64,000 bases of DNA from the NCBI RefSeq assembly GCF_001423945.1, contig NZ_LMPU01000001.1, positions 1,361,971 through 1,425,970 on the forward strand, written 5' to 3'. Both the position numbers and the translations under genes were made by a program. This document shows positions 53,534 through 62,625 of the stretch, in pieces. Position 1 is the first letter of the stretch, and every line of letters begins with the position of its first letter. The notes below the pieces were generated by a model. It was not told the DNA's origin, made no database searches, and saw only the letters and a list, made by a program, of their open reading frames with translations. The stretch comes from Pedobacter sp. Leaf194. Lineage in GTDB: Bacteria > Bacteroidota > Bacteroidia > Sphingobacteriales > Sphingobacteriaceae.

Positions 53534-54379
53534 TTAATAATCCCCTAAAGTTTCTGGTAACTGCGCTAATGCAGCCGCTAATTGCTCATCATTAGGCGCC
53601 GTTCCGTGCCATTTATGAGAACCCATCATATAATCTACACCAGCACCCATTTGCGTACTCATCAGGTTTAAAATTGGCTTGCCTTTTCCTGTTAAGGTTT
53701 TCGCATAATGTAAGCCTTCAACTATCGCCTGCATATCGTTGCCATCTGTATTGATTACATGCCATCCAAAAGCCTCGAACTTAGCCTGTAAGCTATCTAA
53801 CGAAAGTACCTTTTTAGTAGGCCCGTCAATCTGCTGTCCGTTATAATCCACGCTACAAATTAAGGTATCTAATTCATGAAAAGGCGCAAACATTGCAGCC
53901 TCCCAGTTTTGACCCTCTTGCAACTCACCATCACCATGCAAAGTGAAAACGTAAGATTTATCACCATTTAAACGTTTCGTTAATGCTGCACCAATAGCTA
54001 CAGACATGCCCTGGCCCAACGAGCCTGAAGCTACACGAATGCCTGGTAAGCCTTCGTGCGTAGTTGGGTGGCCCTGCAATCTTGAATCTAACTTGCGGAA
54101 AGTTGCCAATTCACTTTTATTGAAAAAGCCTGCATGTGCCAATGTACTGTACCAAACAGGTGAAATGTGGCCGTTAGACAGGAAGAACAAATCTTCGCCA
54201 ACGCCATCCATTTTAAAATCTGTATTGTAGTTTAGAACTTCGAAATATAGCGCTGTAAAAAAATCGGCGCAGCCTAATGAACCACCTGGGTGGCCAGACT
54301 GGCATCCGTGAACCATTCTTACAATATCTCGTCTTATCTGCGAAGCAATATCTTCTAATTCTTTTATCGTATGTTTCAT
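53534..54379 (-). CDS. transketolase, N-terminal subunit (split enzyme)
   Basis: 281 residues from ATG 54379 (MKHTIKELEDIA). ThDP-binding domain: CQSGHPGGSLGCADFFTAL, GHPTTHEGLPGIRVASGSLGQGMSVAIGAAL and GDGELQEGQNWEAAMFA (the Mg/ThDP GDG motif). Partner of the C-terminal subunit. Split transketolases are usual in many Bacteroidetes and archaea. Confidence 0.94.
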   Translation of the reverse strand: MKHTIKELEDIASQIRRDIVRMVHGCQSGHPGGSLGCADFFTALYFEVLNYNTDFKMDGVGEDLFFLSNGHISPVWYSTLAHAGFFNKSELATFRKLDSRLQGHPTTHEGLPGIRVASGSLGQGMSVAIGAALTKRLNGDKSYVFTLHGDGELQEGQNWEAAMFAPFHELDTLICSVDYNGQQIDGPTKKVLSLDSLQAKFEAFGWHVINTDGNDMQAIVEGLHYAKTLTGKGKPILNLMSTQMGAGVDYMMGSHKWHGTAPNDEQLAAALAQLPETLGDY

Positions 54380-54434
54380 TAAAATAAGAGTTGTGTTACA
54401 TAGCAAAGGTAATATTTTACCTGCTATATCATAA

Positions 54435-54899
54435 TTAGTTATTGATTAAATCGAGTACCTGTTGAGTTGAGTTTTTTGTATCAACCTTTTTAATAATGTG
54501 CGAAATTTTTCCCTCGCCATCTATAATGAAAGTTGTTCGAACTGTACCCATATATTTCTTTCCATACATGTTTTTCTCCGCCCAAACACCGTAATCGTTC
54601 ACAATTTTTTGGTCGGTATCTGCAAGTAAAGTAAAGGGCAGGTTGTGTTTCGTAACAAATTTTTGGTGCGACTTTTCATCATCAACACTAACGCCCAAAA
54701 CAACAATTCCTTTTGCTTGCAAACCTTGATAGTTGTCTCTGAAATCGCATGCTTCGGCAGTGCAACCGGGTGTGTCATCTTTTGGGTAAAAATACAAAAC
54801 AACAGTTTGTCCTTTATAATCCGTTAAAGAAACTTCTGCTCCATTCTGGTCTTTCGAGGTAATTGCAGGAGCAACATCACCTTCTTTTAACTCTGCCAT
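54435..54899 (-). CDS. bcp: thioredoxin-dependent thiol peroxidase (Bcp-type peroxiredoxin)
   Basis: 154 residues from ATG 54899 (MAELKEGDVAP). Peroxidatic C46 and resolving C51 in KDDTPGCTAEACDFRD mark an atypical 2-Cys Bcp. Detoxifies hydrogen peroxide and alkyl hydroperoxides in the cytoplasm. The gene is 55 bases upstream of the transketolase N-subunit and possibly cotranscribed. Confidence 0.94.
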   Translation of the reverse strand: MAELKEGDVAPAITSKDQNGAEVSLTDYKGQTVVLYFYPKDDTPGCTAEACDFRDNYQGLQAKGIVVLGVSVDDEKSHQKFVTKHNLPFTLLADTDQKIVNDYGVWAEKNMYGKKYMGTVRTTFIIDGEGKISHIIKKVDTKNSTQQVLDLINN

Positions 54900-55077
54900 A
54901 TTTGTTTTATTGATTTCTGAATAGGTAATTGGTTCAATTTGCAATGTAAACAGTTTAAGTCATTATTGTGTTCATCGTTATTTAAAATATGACAGTTTTA
55001 AGTTTATCATATCTAATCATAAAATGATGGTTTTAAAGAATATTCCCAGCGCACAAATTTCTAGAATCTTCCTTTTT

Positions 55078-56811
55078 TTACCGGTAGAAGCTTACTGAAT
55101 ACTTTCTTGTATTGTCTTTCATATCAACAACAACAAGCTCGAGCAGATGCTTGCCCGGGGTGGTGCGCTCGTCGAACGTATGCCATAGGGTTGCCGTTTT
55201 AGTATCGAACTCCATTAGCGCCCATTGTCCATCTATGTAGCCGTTAAAACTTTTGATACCCGAAAGATTATCACTTAATCTTAAAATTATTTTCGACAAT
55301 CCTGCCATATTTTTCCCATCAGAAATGTTAACCGGAACAATTCTTGGCGCAATTGTATCAACAGCAATGTAGAAATTTCCAAAATTTCTCGGTGTCGCCT
55401 TAACGTAACCATTCTCAAAGTTTCCGCCTTGCGATGAGCCATTTGAATTTGCAATGAGCGCCTTGTTTCTCAAGCCTTCGGGGAGGTTGTCAGCTTTAAT
55501 CCATAAGTCGAAACCAATATGCAGCGGTGTATAACGGTTATGGATTTGATGTAGGCTTGAATAAGCATTTGCCTGCGGTTTGGGCAACTTTTTGTACGTA
55601 AAATTCAAATCACTGTATAAGGTTCCTTTCGGAAAAACTACTTTGATATCGTCAGTATTAAATTCGTTTGTTTTGTTATAAGGATAAATGATACCGGGTT
55701 GAACAACCGGCGAAATCGCTGGTGCCGAACCTGCGTGCACAGAAAAGGATAGTGTCGATGGATTTCCCTTCGAATCAGTTATGATGTAGCGAAGTTGATG
55801 AATTTCAGCATCATTAAAATTTATCCGTCCGCTGTTTACCAGGTTACTGTAAATGCTTAGTGGATTACCCGGCTCTACGAAGCTTTTTTGTATACTTCTC
55901 TTCGTATTAAGATAAGTGGGATAATCGATATGGGAGTTAATGGCCTTGCTATCTTCGAAAGCAAAGCGCTCCAGTGCCGAAGTATAAATCATTTTGCCAT
56001 CAAGTTCTAATTGGATGGAATAAACGCCATTGGTGCCCGATAAACCGTTGTGCCTGTCGGTTGTTACCACTCCGAAGCCAACTTCGCCGGTGAGGCTTAT
56101 TGGCGCAGTTGCTTTGTAGGTACCGTTCGAACCACTAATTGCAATTGCCTGTTTAGGTGTAGCTTCATTAAAAACCTTCCCATTTAGGCGGTAAGCGTAC
56201 AAACTATAAATAACCGGCGGAATGTTATCAGGAATATCAATGCCAAAAAACTGCGGGTTTATGGTTTCTTCGGTTTTTGTATCTCTTATTTCGAAATGCA
56301 AATGCGGGCCACCCGAGCTGCCTCTGTTGCCCGACCAGGCAATTACCTCGCCTTTACGAACAGGAATTAAAGTCTCATTAGGGAACTCGTCAATCTCGAA
56401 TGATTTTTTTTCATACTCCAGGTTTTTTACAATCGTTGCAATTTTTGGCGCAAATCTTTGTAAATGCCCGTACACAGAGGTAAAACCATTTGGATGGTTA
56501 ATGTAGAGCGCCTGACCAAAACCACTGTTTTGAACCCTAAGTCGTGAAATATACCCATCCGCAACTGCATAAACAGGATAGCCTTCACGCTGATTGGTTC
56601 TGAAATCGATGCCGGAGTGGAAATGATTCCCTCTAATTTCGCCGAAAGAACCGGCAAGTGCCGGCGGTGCAATGTCCAGCGGTTGCCTGAAATAAGTTAG
56701 CGGATATTTGTTGGAACTAAATATTTGTTGAGCATAAGTTGAAGTCGCATAAAGCAAAAAACAAAAAATGGAAGCGTAGTATTTAAAAGTAGAAATCGGT
56801 TTTTTTTGCAT
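55078..56811 (-). CDS. M23-family metallopeptidase, exported
   Basis: 577 residues. The start at ATG 56811 (MQKKPISTF) leaves a 4-base gap to the upstream stop; an ATG at 56826 would overlap it. Signal peptide to about residue 27 (TSTYAQ). The M23 (LytM) domain comes early, at about 55-180: zinc ligands H65 and D69 in GNHFHSGIDF and H172 in GGPHLHFEI, with H170 beside it. The remaining 400 residues are beta-rich Ig-like modules without a named family. Probably cuts peptidoglycan cross-links. The LytM-first layout is the reverse of most envelope M23 proteins. Confidence 0.88.
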   Translation of the reverse strand: MQKKPISTFKYYASIFCFLLYATSTYAQQIFSSNKYPLTYFRQPLDIAPPALAGSFGEIRGNHFHSGIDFRTNQREGYPVYAVADGYISRLRVQNSGFGQALYINHPNGFTSVYGHLQRFAPKIATIVKNLEYEKKSFEIDEFPNETLIPVRKGEVIAWSGNRGSSGGPHLHFEIRDTKTEETINPQFFGIDIPDNIPPVIYSLYAYRLNGKVFNEATPKQAIAISGSNGTYKATAPISLTGEVGFGVVTTDRHNGLSGTNGVYSIQLELDGKMIYTSALERFAFEDSKAINSHIDYPTYLNTKRSIQKSFVEPGNPLSIYSNLVNSGRINFNDAEIHQLRYIITDSKGNPSTLSFSVHAGSAPAISPVVQPGIIYPYNKTNEFNTDDIKVVFPKGTLYSDLNFTYKKLPKPQANAYSSLHQIHNRYTPLHIGFDLWIKADNLPEGLRNKALIANSNGSSQGGNFENGYVKATPRNFGNFYIAVDTIAPRIVPVNISDGKNMAGLSKIILRLSDNLSGIKSFNGYIDGQWALMEFDTKTATLWHTFDERTTPGKHLLELVVVDMKDNTRKYSVSFYR

Positions 56812-56815
56812 CCGG

Positions 56816-57427
56816 TTATTTAACATCGAAGTTTAACATTTGCCTGCCCTCAAGCCAAGCTTCCAATTTATCACCTCTGTTAACTTTTCCAACACCAGCC
56901 GGTGTTCCGGTGAAAATCAGGTCGCCTTTTTTTAGTGTAATGTATTTGGAAACAAAGCTGATTATCTTTTCGAACGAGAACAACAGGTCTTTAGTATGCC
57001 CGTTTTGTTTGCGCCCGCCATTAACTTTTAGCTCGAAACTTAAATTATACATATCTTCGAAATCTGTTTTCGGTAAGAAGATGCTAACGGGAGCGGAGTT
57101 ATCAAAAGCTTTCGCCAGTTCCCAGGGCAGACCTTTTTCTTTGTGTTTTGCCTGAATATCGCGGGCAGTGAAATCAATGCCCAAACCAATTTCATCGTAA
57201 TAATTTGCGGCAAATTTTTCGGCAATGTGTTTACCTTCCTTGCAAATTTTTAGAACAACTTCCAGTTCGTAATGAACATCTTCAGAGAAATCGGGATGAT
57301 AGAATGGCTTATTGTCTTTTAATAAAGCGGTATCTGGTTTTAAAAATATTACAGGCGTGGTTGGAACAGGATTGTTTAATTCTTTTGCGTGTTCGGCGTA
57401 ATTTCGGCCAATGGCGATTATCTTCAT
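56816..57427 (-). CDS. fumarylacetoacetate hydrolase family protein
   Basis: 203 residues, the short single-domain FAH form. Motifs: IAIGRNYAEHAKELN, PVIFLKPDTAL, YELEVVLKICKEGKHI, GLGIDFTARDIQ, and the ending KGDLIFTGTPAGVGKV. The metal-binding Glu/Glu/Asp set is visible (ELEV, the Asp in GIDF). Such proteins are acylpyruvases or oxaloacetate decarboxylases; no aromatic-degradation genes are nearby. It is directly upstream of the M23 gene, so the two form an operon. Confidence 0.87.
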   Translation of the reverse strand: MKIIAIGRNYAEHAKELNNPVPTTPVIFLKPDTALLKDNKPFYHPDFSEDVHYELEVVLKICKEGKHIAEKFAANYYDEIGLGIDFTARDIQAKHKEKGLPWELAKAFDNSAPVSIFLPKTDFEDMYNLSFELKVNGGRKQNGHTKDLLFSFEKIISFVSKYITLKKGDLIFTGTPAGVGKVNRGDKLEAWLEGRQMLNFDVK

Positions 57428-57499
57428 TTGCTTTGGATATGAAATTTAATGGTGAGTTGAAATCTTCAAATCGACTCAAAAATAGAAAAGAAAATGGTG

Positions 57500-58030
57500 T
57501 TATAAAACAGATATGCGTTTAACCTGACTTTCTGATCCGGCTACTACCCTTAAAAAGTAGATGCCTGCATTTAGGCGGGATGGGATGACAAAACTTTTGG
57601 TTTGCTCACCAGAATTTAATCGTTCGTTGGCTAGCGTAACAACTTCATTGCCCAATAAATCAATTATTTTGATGGTTGTTTGTGTTCCATCTCTTCCAAT
57701 TGATAAGATGATGTTCAATTGGTCTTCAACCGGATTTGGATAGATTTTTACAATAGTTAACAACTTATCCTTAGAAACTAAGGCCGTACTTTTGCTTGTT
57801 GCCGAGTAACTATTAAACATACTCCCGCCGGCAACCGACATATACAAAGGTTTATAAGGCTGGATATTGGCTTTTATCTCGGGAATTTTACTTGCTTTTT
57901 TGGTCCTCGTTTTGAGGCTAATCCGGATGCTATCGGTTTGTTGAGCCCAAGAATTCATCCCGCAAAACATTAGCATGCACAGAATGCAGGCAATTGTTGA
58001 GAGAAGCGTTATCTTTGGGTAGAGTTTCAT
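57500..58030 (-). CDS. small secreted protein with T9SS type A sorting domain
   Basis: 176 residues from ATG 58030 (MKLYPKITLL). Signal peptide to about residue 30 (NSWAQ), an undefined middle, then a C-terminal type A sorting domain (KIYPNPVEDQLNIILS ... NAGIYFLRVVAGSESQVKRISVL). The passenger part is only about 65 residues, very short for a type IX secretion substrate. It implies that the organism has a working type IX secretion system elsewhere. Confidence 0.85.
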   Translation of the reverse strand: MKLYPKITLLSTIACILCMLMFCGMNSWAQQTDSIRISLKTRTKKASKIPEIKANIQPYKPLYMSVAGGSMFNSYSATSKSTALVSKDKLLTIVKIYPNPVEDQLNIILSIGRDGTQTTIKIIDLLGNEVVTLANERLNSGEQTKSFVIPSRLNAGIYFLRVVAGSESQVKRISVL

Positions 58031-58132
58031 CAAATTGTATAGCAAATGTATTAATTTAAAACAAAGAAATTAAACATTTTGTTTAAAAGCCATTATTTAA
58101 CACAATTTAACAATAAATTTTAAATTTCATGG

Positions 58133-58147
58133 TGTGTAAAATACACA
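58133..58147. promoter_or_regulatory. palindrome upstream of kup
   Basis: TGTGTA-AAA-TACACA, a perfect 6-base inverted repeat, 10 bases before the -33 box of kup. A candidate operator; the binding factor is not known. Confidence 0.4.
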
Positions 58148-58156
58148 ATAAATTGG

Positions 58157-58187
58157 TTGTTAAATTGTTATAGTTAGTTTACTTTTG
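58157..58187 (+). promoter_or_regulatory. kup promoter
   Basis: TTG at 58157-58159 and TACTTTTG at 58180-58187, 20 bases apart, match the Bacteroidetes -33/-7 pair. The GTG start is 21 bases downstream. Confidence 0.6.
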
Positions 58188-58208
58188 CCGCACTAAAAAT
58201 ATAAAGAA

Positions 58209-60167
58209 GTGTCAAATCATAAAAATGTAAATGCGCTAACTGCCGGCGGAGTTCTGATTAGTTTGGGAATTGTTTTCGGCGACATCGGTACTTCACCACT
58301 ATATACACTAAACGCGATTTTTACCACGATACTTGGAGGGAAGCAAGATATAAATCCAACAAATGTATTGGGTGTGCTTTCCTGTATCATTTGGACACTA
58401 ACTTTACAAACCACAATAAAGTATGTTATAATTACCCTAAGGGCAGATAACAAAGGTGAAGGGGGCATATTTTCACTTTTTTCGTTGGTAAGGAAAAAAG
58501 CTAAATGGCTGGTTGTACCCGCAGTTGTTGGTGGTTGTGCGTTGCTTGCCGATGGAATTATAACGCCGAGTATTACCGTAACCTCGGCGATTGAAGGCTT
58601 AACAAACAAATTTGATGTACCTGTAATACCAATTGTACTCACCATTTTAACAATCCTCTTCATCATCCAACAGTTTGGTACCAACCTGGTAGGTAAGCTC
58701 TTTGGGCCGGTAATGTTTGTGTGGTTTGCCGTTTTGGGCGTGTTGGGTATTTCTTTTATTGTAAAGGATTTTAGTATCCTTAAGGCATTTAATCCTTATT
58801 ATGCAATACATTTATTAGTTACCAATCAACTTGCTTTCTTAATTCTTGGTGGCGTTTTTCTTTGTACTACAGGGGCGGAAGCATTGTACTCCGATTTAGG
58901 TCATTGCGGTAGAAATAACATTCGCATCAGCTGGATTTTTGTGAAACTGACCCTGATTTTAAATTACCTTGGCCAAGGTGTTTGGATTCTTCAAAATAGC
59001 GGAACTTATATTCCGGGTGCCAAAATGAACCCTTTTTTCCAAATTGTGCCGGGCCATTTTCAGGTACCAATGGTTATTCTGGCAACGATGGCAGCTGTTA
59101 TTGCCAGTCAGGCTTTAATAAGCGGGTCGTTTACGCTTATTGCCGAAGCCGTTCGCTTAAACCTTTGGCCAAAAATCAGAATTGTTTATCCTTCAGTTTC
59201 TAAAGGGCAATTGTATGTGCCGTCTATAAACTGGATGCTTTGGATTGGATGCTGTGGAATTGTTCTGCTTTTTCAGAAGGCAGAAAGGATGGATGCGGCT
59301 TATGGTTTATCGATAACGATTGCCATGCTCATGACAACCATTCTGGTGAGTTTCTATTTGCGGAGTAAGCGTTTTCCTAAATATTTAATTGCGACTTTCT
59401 TTTTTACGTATGTGATTATTGAAGGCACTTTCCTGATTAGTAATTTAACCAAATTTTTGCACGGCGGTTGGGTTACAGTAATGATTGGTTCGTTATTGTT
59501 TACGATAATGTGGAGTTGGTTCGTAGCCAGAAAAATTAAGAATCGTTTTGTTAAATATGTCGAAATTGAAGATTACTATCAGATTTTAACCGAATTGAGT
59601 AGTGATGAATCGGTTCCAAAATATTCTTCACAGCTGGTTTATTTAACAAGTGCGAATTTCAAAACTGAAATAGAATCCAAAATTATTTATTCGATTATAC
59701 AAAAAGAACCTAAGCGTGCTGATGTTTACTGGTTGGTACACGTAGATGTTATGGATGAGCCCTATACGCTCGATTATAAGGTAGAATTCCTGATTCCGGG
59801 TAAATTGATCCGTATTGATTTTAGATTAGGTTTCCGTATCGAACAACGTGTAAATTTGCTTTACCGTAAAGTTGTAGAAGAACTGGTTAAGAATGGCGAA
59901 ATCGATATCACGAGTCAATACACCTCATTAAACAAACATAAAATTGCGGGTGATTTTCGCTTTGTGCTCCTGGAAAAACACTTATCTAAGTTTACGAAAC
60001 TAAGTTTCTATGAGCGCCAGATTATGGATTATTATTTCATCCTGAAGAAGCTAAGTTTATCCGAAGAAAGAAGTTTTGGCTTGGATAGCAGTTACGTAGA
60101 TGTAGAAAAAGTGCCTCTAATTTTTGTAACTCCGGATGATATTGAATTACACAGATTGCCGGTTTAA
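58209..60167 (+). CDS. kup: KUP-family potassium uptake permease
   Basis: 652 residues with a GTG start (GTGTCAAATCAT...). About 12 membrane helices; the family signature VFGDIGTSPLYTL lies at 23-35, followed by DNKGEGGIFSL and ALLADGIITPSITV. The cytoplasmic C-terminal part (about 450-652) is of normal length. K+/H+ symport at the inner membrane. A small membrane-peptide gene starts at the next base. Confidence 0.95.
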   Translation: MSNHKNVNALTAGGVLISLGIVFGDIGTSPLYTLNAIFTTILGGKQDINPTNVLGVLSCIIWTLTLQTTIKYVIITLRADNKGEGGIFSLFSLVRKKAKWLVVPAVVGGCALLADGIITPSITVTSAIEGLTNKFDVPVIPIVLTILTILFIIQQFGTNLVGKLFGPVMFVWFAVLGVLGISFIVKDFSILKAFNPYYAIHLLVTNQLAFLILGGVFLCTTGAEALYSDLGHCGRNNIRISWIFVKLTLILNYLGQGVWILQNSGTYIPGAKMNPFFQIVPGHFQVPMVILATMAAVIASQALISGSFTLIAEAVRLNLWPKIRIVYPSVSKGQLYVPSINWMLWIGCCGIVLLFQKAERMDAAYGLSITIAMLMTTILVSFYLRSKRFPKYLIATFFFTYVIIEGTFLISNLTKFLHGGWVTVMIGSLLFTIMWSWFVARKIKNRFVKYVEIEDYYQILTELSSDESVPKYSSQLVYLTSANFKTEIESKIIYSIIQKEPKRADVYWLVHVDVMDEPYTLDYKVEFLIPGKLIRIDFRLGFRIEQRVNLLYRKVVEELVKNGEIDITSQYTSLNKHKIAGDFRFVLLEKHLSKFTKLSFYERQIMDYYFILKKLSLSEERSFGLDSSYVDVEKVPLIFVTPDDIELHRLPV

Positions 60168-60326
60168 ATGAGGAGCGTTTTTTTAATTCTTGCGATTTGC
60201 TTTTTTCTTATCGGCCCTGCGGCAAAGGTTTTGCATTGGCCGAATGAAGACAAATATATTATTGCCTCATTTGCTGGTCTGGTGCTGATAACAGTTATGG
60301 CCTTTGTAAAGAAGAAAGTTAGATAA
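60168..60326 (+). CDS. 52-residue membrane peptide with a GldL-like KxLHWP motif
   Basis: The ATG is the first base after the kup stop codon, so it is translationally coupled. Two hydrophobic helices (SVFLILAICFFLIG and IIASFAGLVLITVMAF) flank AAKVLHWPNEDK, and the tail is KKKVR. The GPAAKVLHWP element recalls the first helices of GldL (KILHWP), a motor protein of gliding and type IX secretion. It is far too short to be GldL. A family of such two-helix proteins is plausible; the role beside Kup is unknown. Confidence 0.7.
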   Translation: MRSVFLILAICFFLIGPAAKVLHWPNEDKYIIASFAGLVLITVMAFVKKKVR

Positions 60327-60337
60327 GGTCTTGTAAA

Positions 60338-60382
60338 ACAAAAAATCCCTCACGCTTAAAAAGCATTAGGGATTTTTTTTTG
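60338..60382. terminator. bidirectional intrinsic terminator
   Basis: AAAAATCCCT (60341-60350) pairs with AGGGATTTTT (60368-60377), with a T-run after it. It ends the kup operon and, from the other side, the APC permease gene. Confidence 0.88.
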
Positions 60383-60400
60383 TGATTATCTAACAAAATA

Positions 60401-62353
60401 TTAACTGATGGCTTCCTGGCCCAGTTTACTATGTTTAAAGCCATAAGCAAAGTAGACCACTAACCCAATTACAAGCCAGATGCTAAAACCTATCCAGTTT
60501 GAAATTCCAAGTTCGCACATCATGTAAAGGCAACTAATTAAGCCTAAAACAGGGATGAGAGATAGATTTTTAGTAATGCTGAAGTATGCGATAAACACGC
60601 AAATGATGAGAAAAATCCACATCGGTATTTTGTGTTTGAACAAGCTCCAGCCACTTTCATACTTCTTTTCTACCGGAATATTTGAAGCGGAAATAAACTG
60701 CTCATATTTATCGGCAGGTAAATTACTCAAATATGATTCTGCATCAACTTTCTCTGTAAGGATAATTTGCGGCGCCACGTTTTTCACAATCTCCTCTTTG
60801 ATAATTTTTAGCTCATCTCCATTTAATGAAGTAACAAAAGTTACCGTTTCAATTGTTTTTGGAGTGTTTAATATAAATGCTTTGGTTTCTTTATTATACT
60901 TTATAAACGCGAAAGCGTTAGCCGCGATAAAAGCTAACGGAACTATGAATTTACTGTTTACATAAGGTATTTTGAACTTTCCGCGTTGTACATCAGGCCT
61001 GTTTTGAAGTACTAAAACTCCGGCGCAAACCAGCACGAAGGCAAATAGAGTACCTATAGAACAAAGGTCGGTTACGATGGTTAAGTTCATAAACAGTGAT
61101 GGTACGGCGACAACAAAACCCACAACAATAGTTGCGAAAGATGGCGTTTTGTATTTTGGATGAATCTTTGAAAATGATTTCGGAAGTAAACCATCGCGAC
61201 TCATGCTCATCCAAATGCGGGGCTGCCCCATTTGAAACACCAATAAAACACTTGCCATTGCAAACACGGCACTAACTGCAATAATTCCGCTCATCAATTT
61301 TAAGTCTATCTGGTCGAAAACGAATGCCAGCGGGTCGCCAACTGCGAGCGTATCTGATTTTACAATGCCAGTTAAAACCAGGGCAATTGCAACATACAAA
61401 ACTGTGCAAATAATAATTGCCCACATCATCCCTCGGGGTAAATCACGTTGTGGGTTTTTGCATTCCTCGGCGGTTGTAGAAATTGCATCGAAACCGATGT
61501 ACGCAAAAAACACAGCAGAAACGCCTTTCAATATTCCAGAAACGCCATTAGGCGCAAATGGATTCCAGTTTTTCGTATCGATGTAAAAGATGCCCACTGA
61601 TAAAACCAACAGAATAACCGCAAGCTTTACAACAACCATTGCGTTACTTGCATTTCTGCTTTCTTTCATGCCCCGGTAAACTAAAGCGGTTATAAAAATG
61701 ATTATTCCCAATGCGGGCAAATCGGCAACTAAGTGAAAATTACCAATTTTTGGAGCGGTTAACCAGGCGTTATTTGCAACCGCAGTGGCAGCGTCTAGTC
61801 CGCCAATATTTTTACCTGCTGCCAGAAGCGCTTCGGCGTGCTTATGGCCATTAAATGCAGTTAGGTAATCCATTGTTGCCCAAGCGGGGATATTAATTCC
61901 GTCTATGCCTAATGCCGGTATTCGGATGGAGGAGAGTAGCCCCGTGAAATAATCAGACCATGAAATTGCGACCGTAATATTTCCGATTGCATATTCCATA
62001 ATCAGCGACCAGCCAATAATCCAGGCCACCAATTCGCCAAAAGCAACGTACGAATAGGTATATGCACTGCCAGAAACCGGCACCATTGAAGCAAACTCTG
62101 CATAGGCAAAAGCAGCAAAGCTACAGGCAACTGCCGTGAAAATAAACAGAAAAATTACCGCCGGACCACCATCTGCACTGGCTTTACCAATGGTACTAAA
62201 AATACCCGCACCAATAATAGCGGCAATGCCGAAAGCAGTTAAATCGCGAACGCCAAGTGTTTTATGCAACGAACTTTCATGGTCGCCATAACCTTTTGCT
62301 GCATCTTGTAATATCTTGGAAATTGATTTCTTCCTGAATAGCTTCTCGAACAT
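60401..62353 (-). CDS. APC-family amino acid permease with an extra loop
   Basis: 650 residues. Cationic-amino-acid-transporter-type N-terminal half (GIAAIIGAGIFSTIG, SGSAYTYSYVAFGELVAWIIGW). About 12-14 membrane helices. Between two helices at residues 487-575 there is a hydrophilic segment of about 90 residues (ETVTFVTSLNGDELKIIKEE ... FISASNIPVEKKYESG) not expected in this fold; it is probably a soluble loop and lies just before the last helices. Single gene with the start at ATG 62353. Confidence 0.88.
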   Translation of the reverse strand: MFEKLFRKKSISKILQDAAKGYGDHESSLHKTLGVRDLTAFGIAAIIGAGIFSTIGKASADGGPAVIFLFIFTAVACSFAAFAYAEFASMVPVSGSAYTYSYVAFGELVAWIIGWSLIMEYAIGNITVAISWSDYFTGLLSSIRIPALGIDGINIPAWATMDYLTAFNGHKHAEALLAAGKNIGGLDAATAVANNAWLTAPKIGNFHLVADLPALGIIIFITALVYRGMKESRNASNAMVVVKLAVILLVLSVGIFYIDTKNWNPFAPNGVSGILKGVSAVFFAYIGFDAISTTAEECKNPQRDLPRGMMWAIIICTVLYVAIALVLTGIVKSDTLAVGDPLAFVFDQIDLKLMSGIIAVSAVFAMASVLLVFQMGQPRIWMSMSRDGLLPKSFSKIHPKYKTPSFATIVVGFVVAVPSLFMNLTIVTDLCSIGTLFAFVLVCAGVLVLQNRPDVQRGKFKIPYVNSKFIVPLAFIAANAFAFIKYNKETKAFILNTPKTIETVTFVTSLNGDELKIIKEEIVKNVAPQIILTEKVDAESYLSNLPADKYEQFISASNIPVEKKYESGWSLFKHKIPMWIFLIICVFIAYFSITKNLSLIPVLGLISCLYMMCELGISNWIGFSIWLVIGLVVYFAYGFKHSKLGQEAIS

Positions 62354-62531
62354 CTGTTTTGGTTTGTTGTATTCCTCAAACTTAAAAAAATATCAGTTAA
62401 AAACGTTTAAAGCAGGATATAAATTTCTTTTTAGAGCTTCTCAAAGCGTTCCTTAGGAGCAGATTTTTATTGTTGCAATGTAAAAATTCCAGAATATTTG
62501 CAAAGCATAAGCGATTATTTGAATGGCATAA

Positions 62532-62560
62532 TTGTCGAATTAACTAAAAGTATACTTTTG
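62532..62560 (+). promoter_or_regulatory. promoter of the Bcr/CflA-type exporter gene
   Basis: TTG at 62532-62534 and TACTTTTG at 62553-62560, 18 bases apart. It leaves a 65-base leader to the ATG. Confidence 0.5.
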
Positions 62561-62625
62561 CCGTAGAATTAAATCAGAAGGGAGTTTTTAAAGATTCTTC
62601 TGTTTGATTTTAAACATATTCCGAA

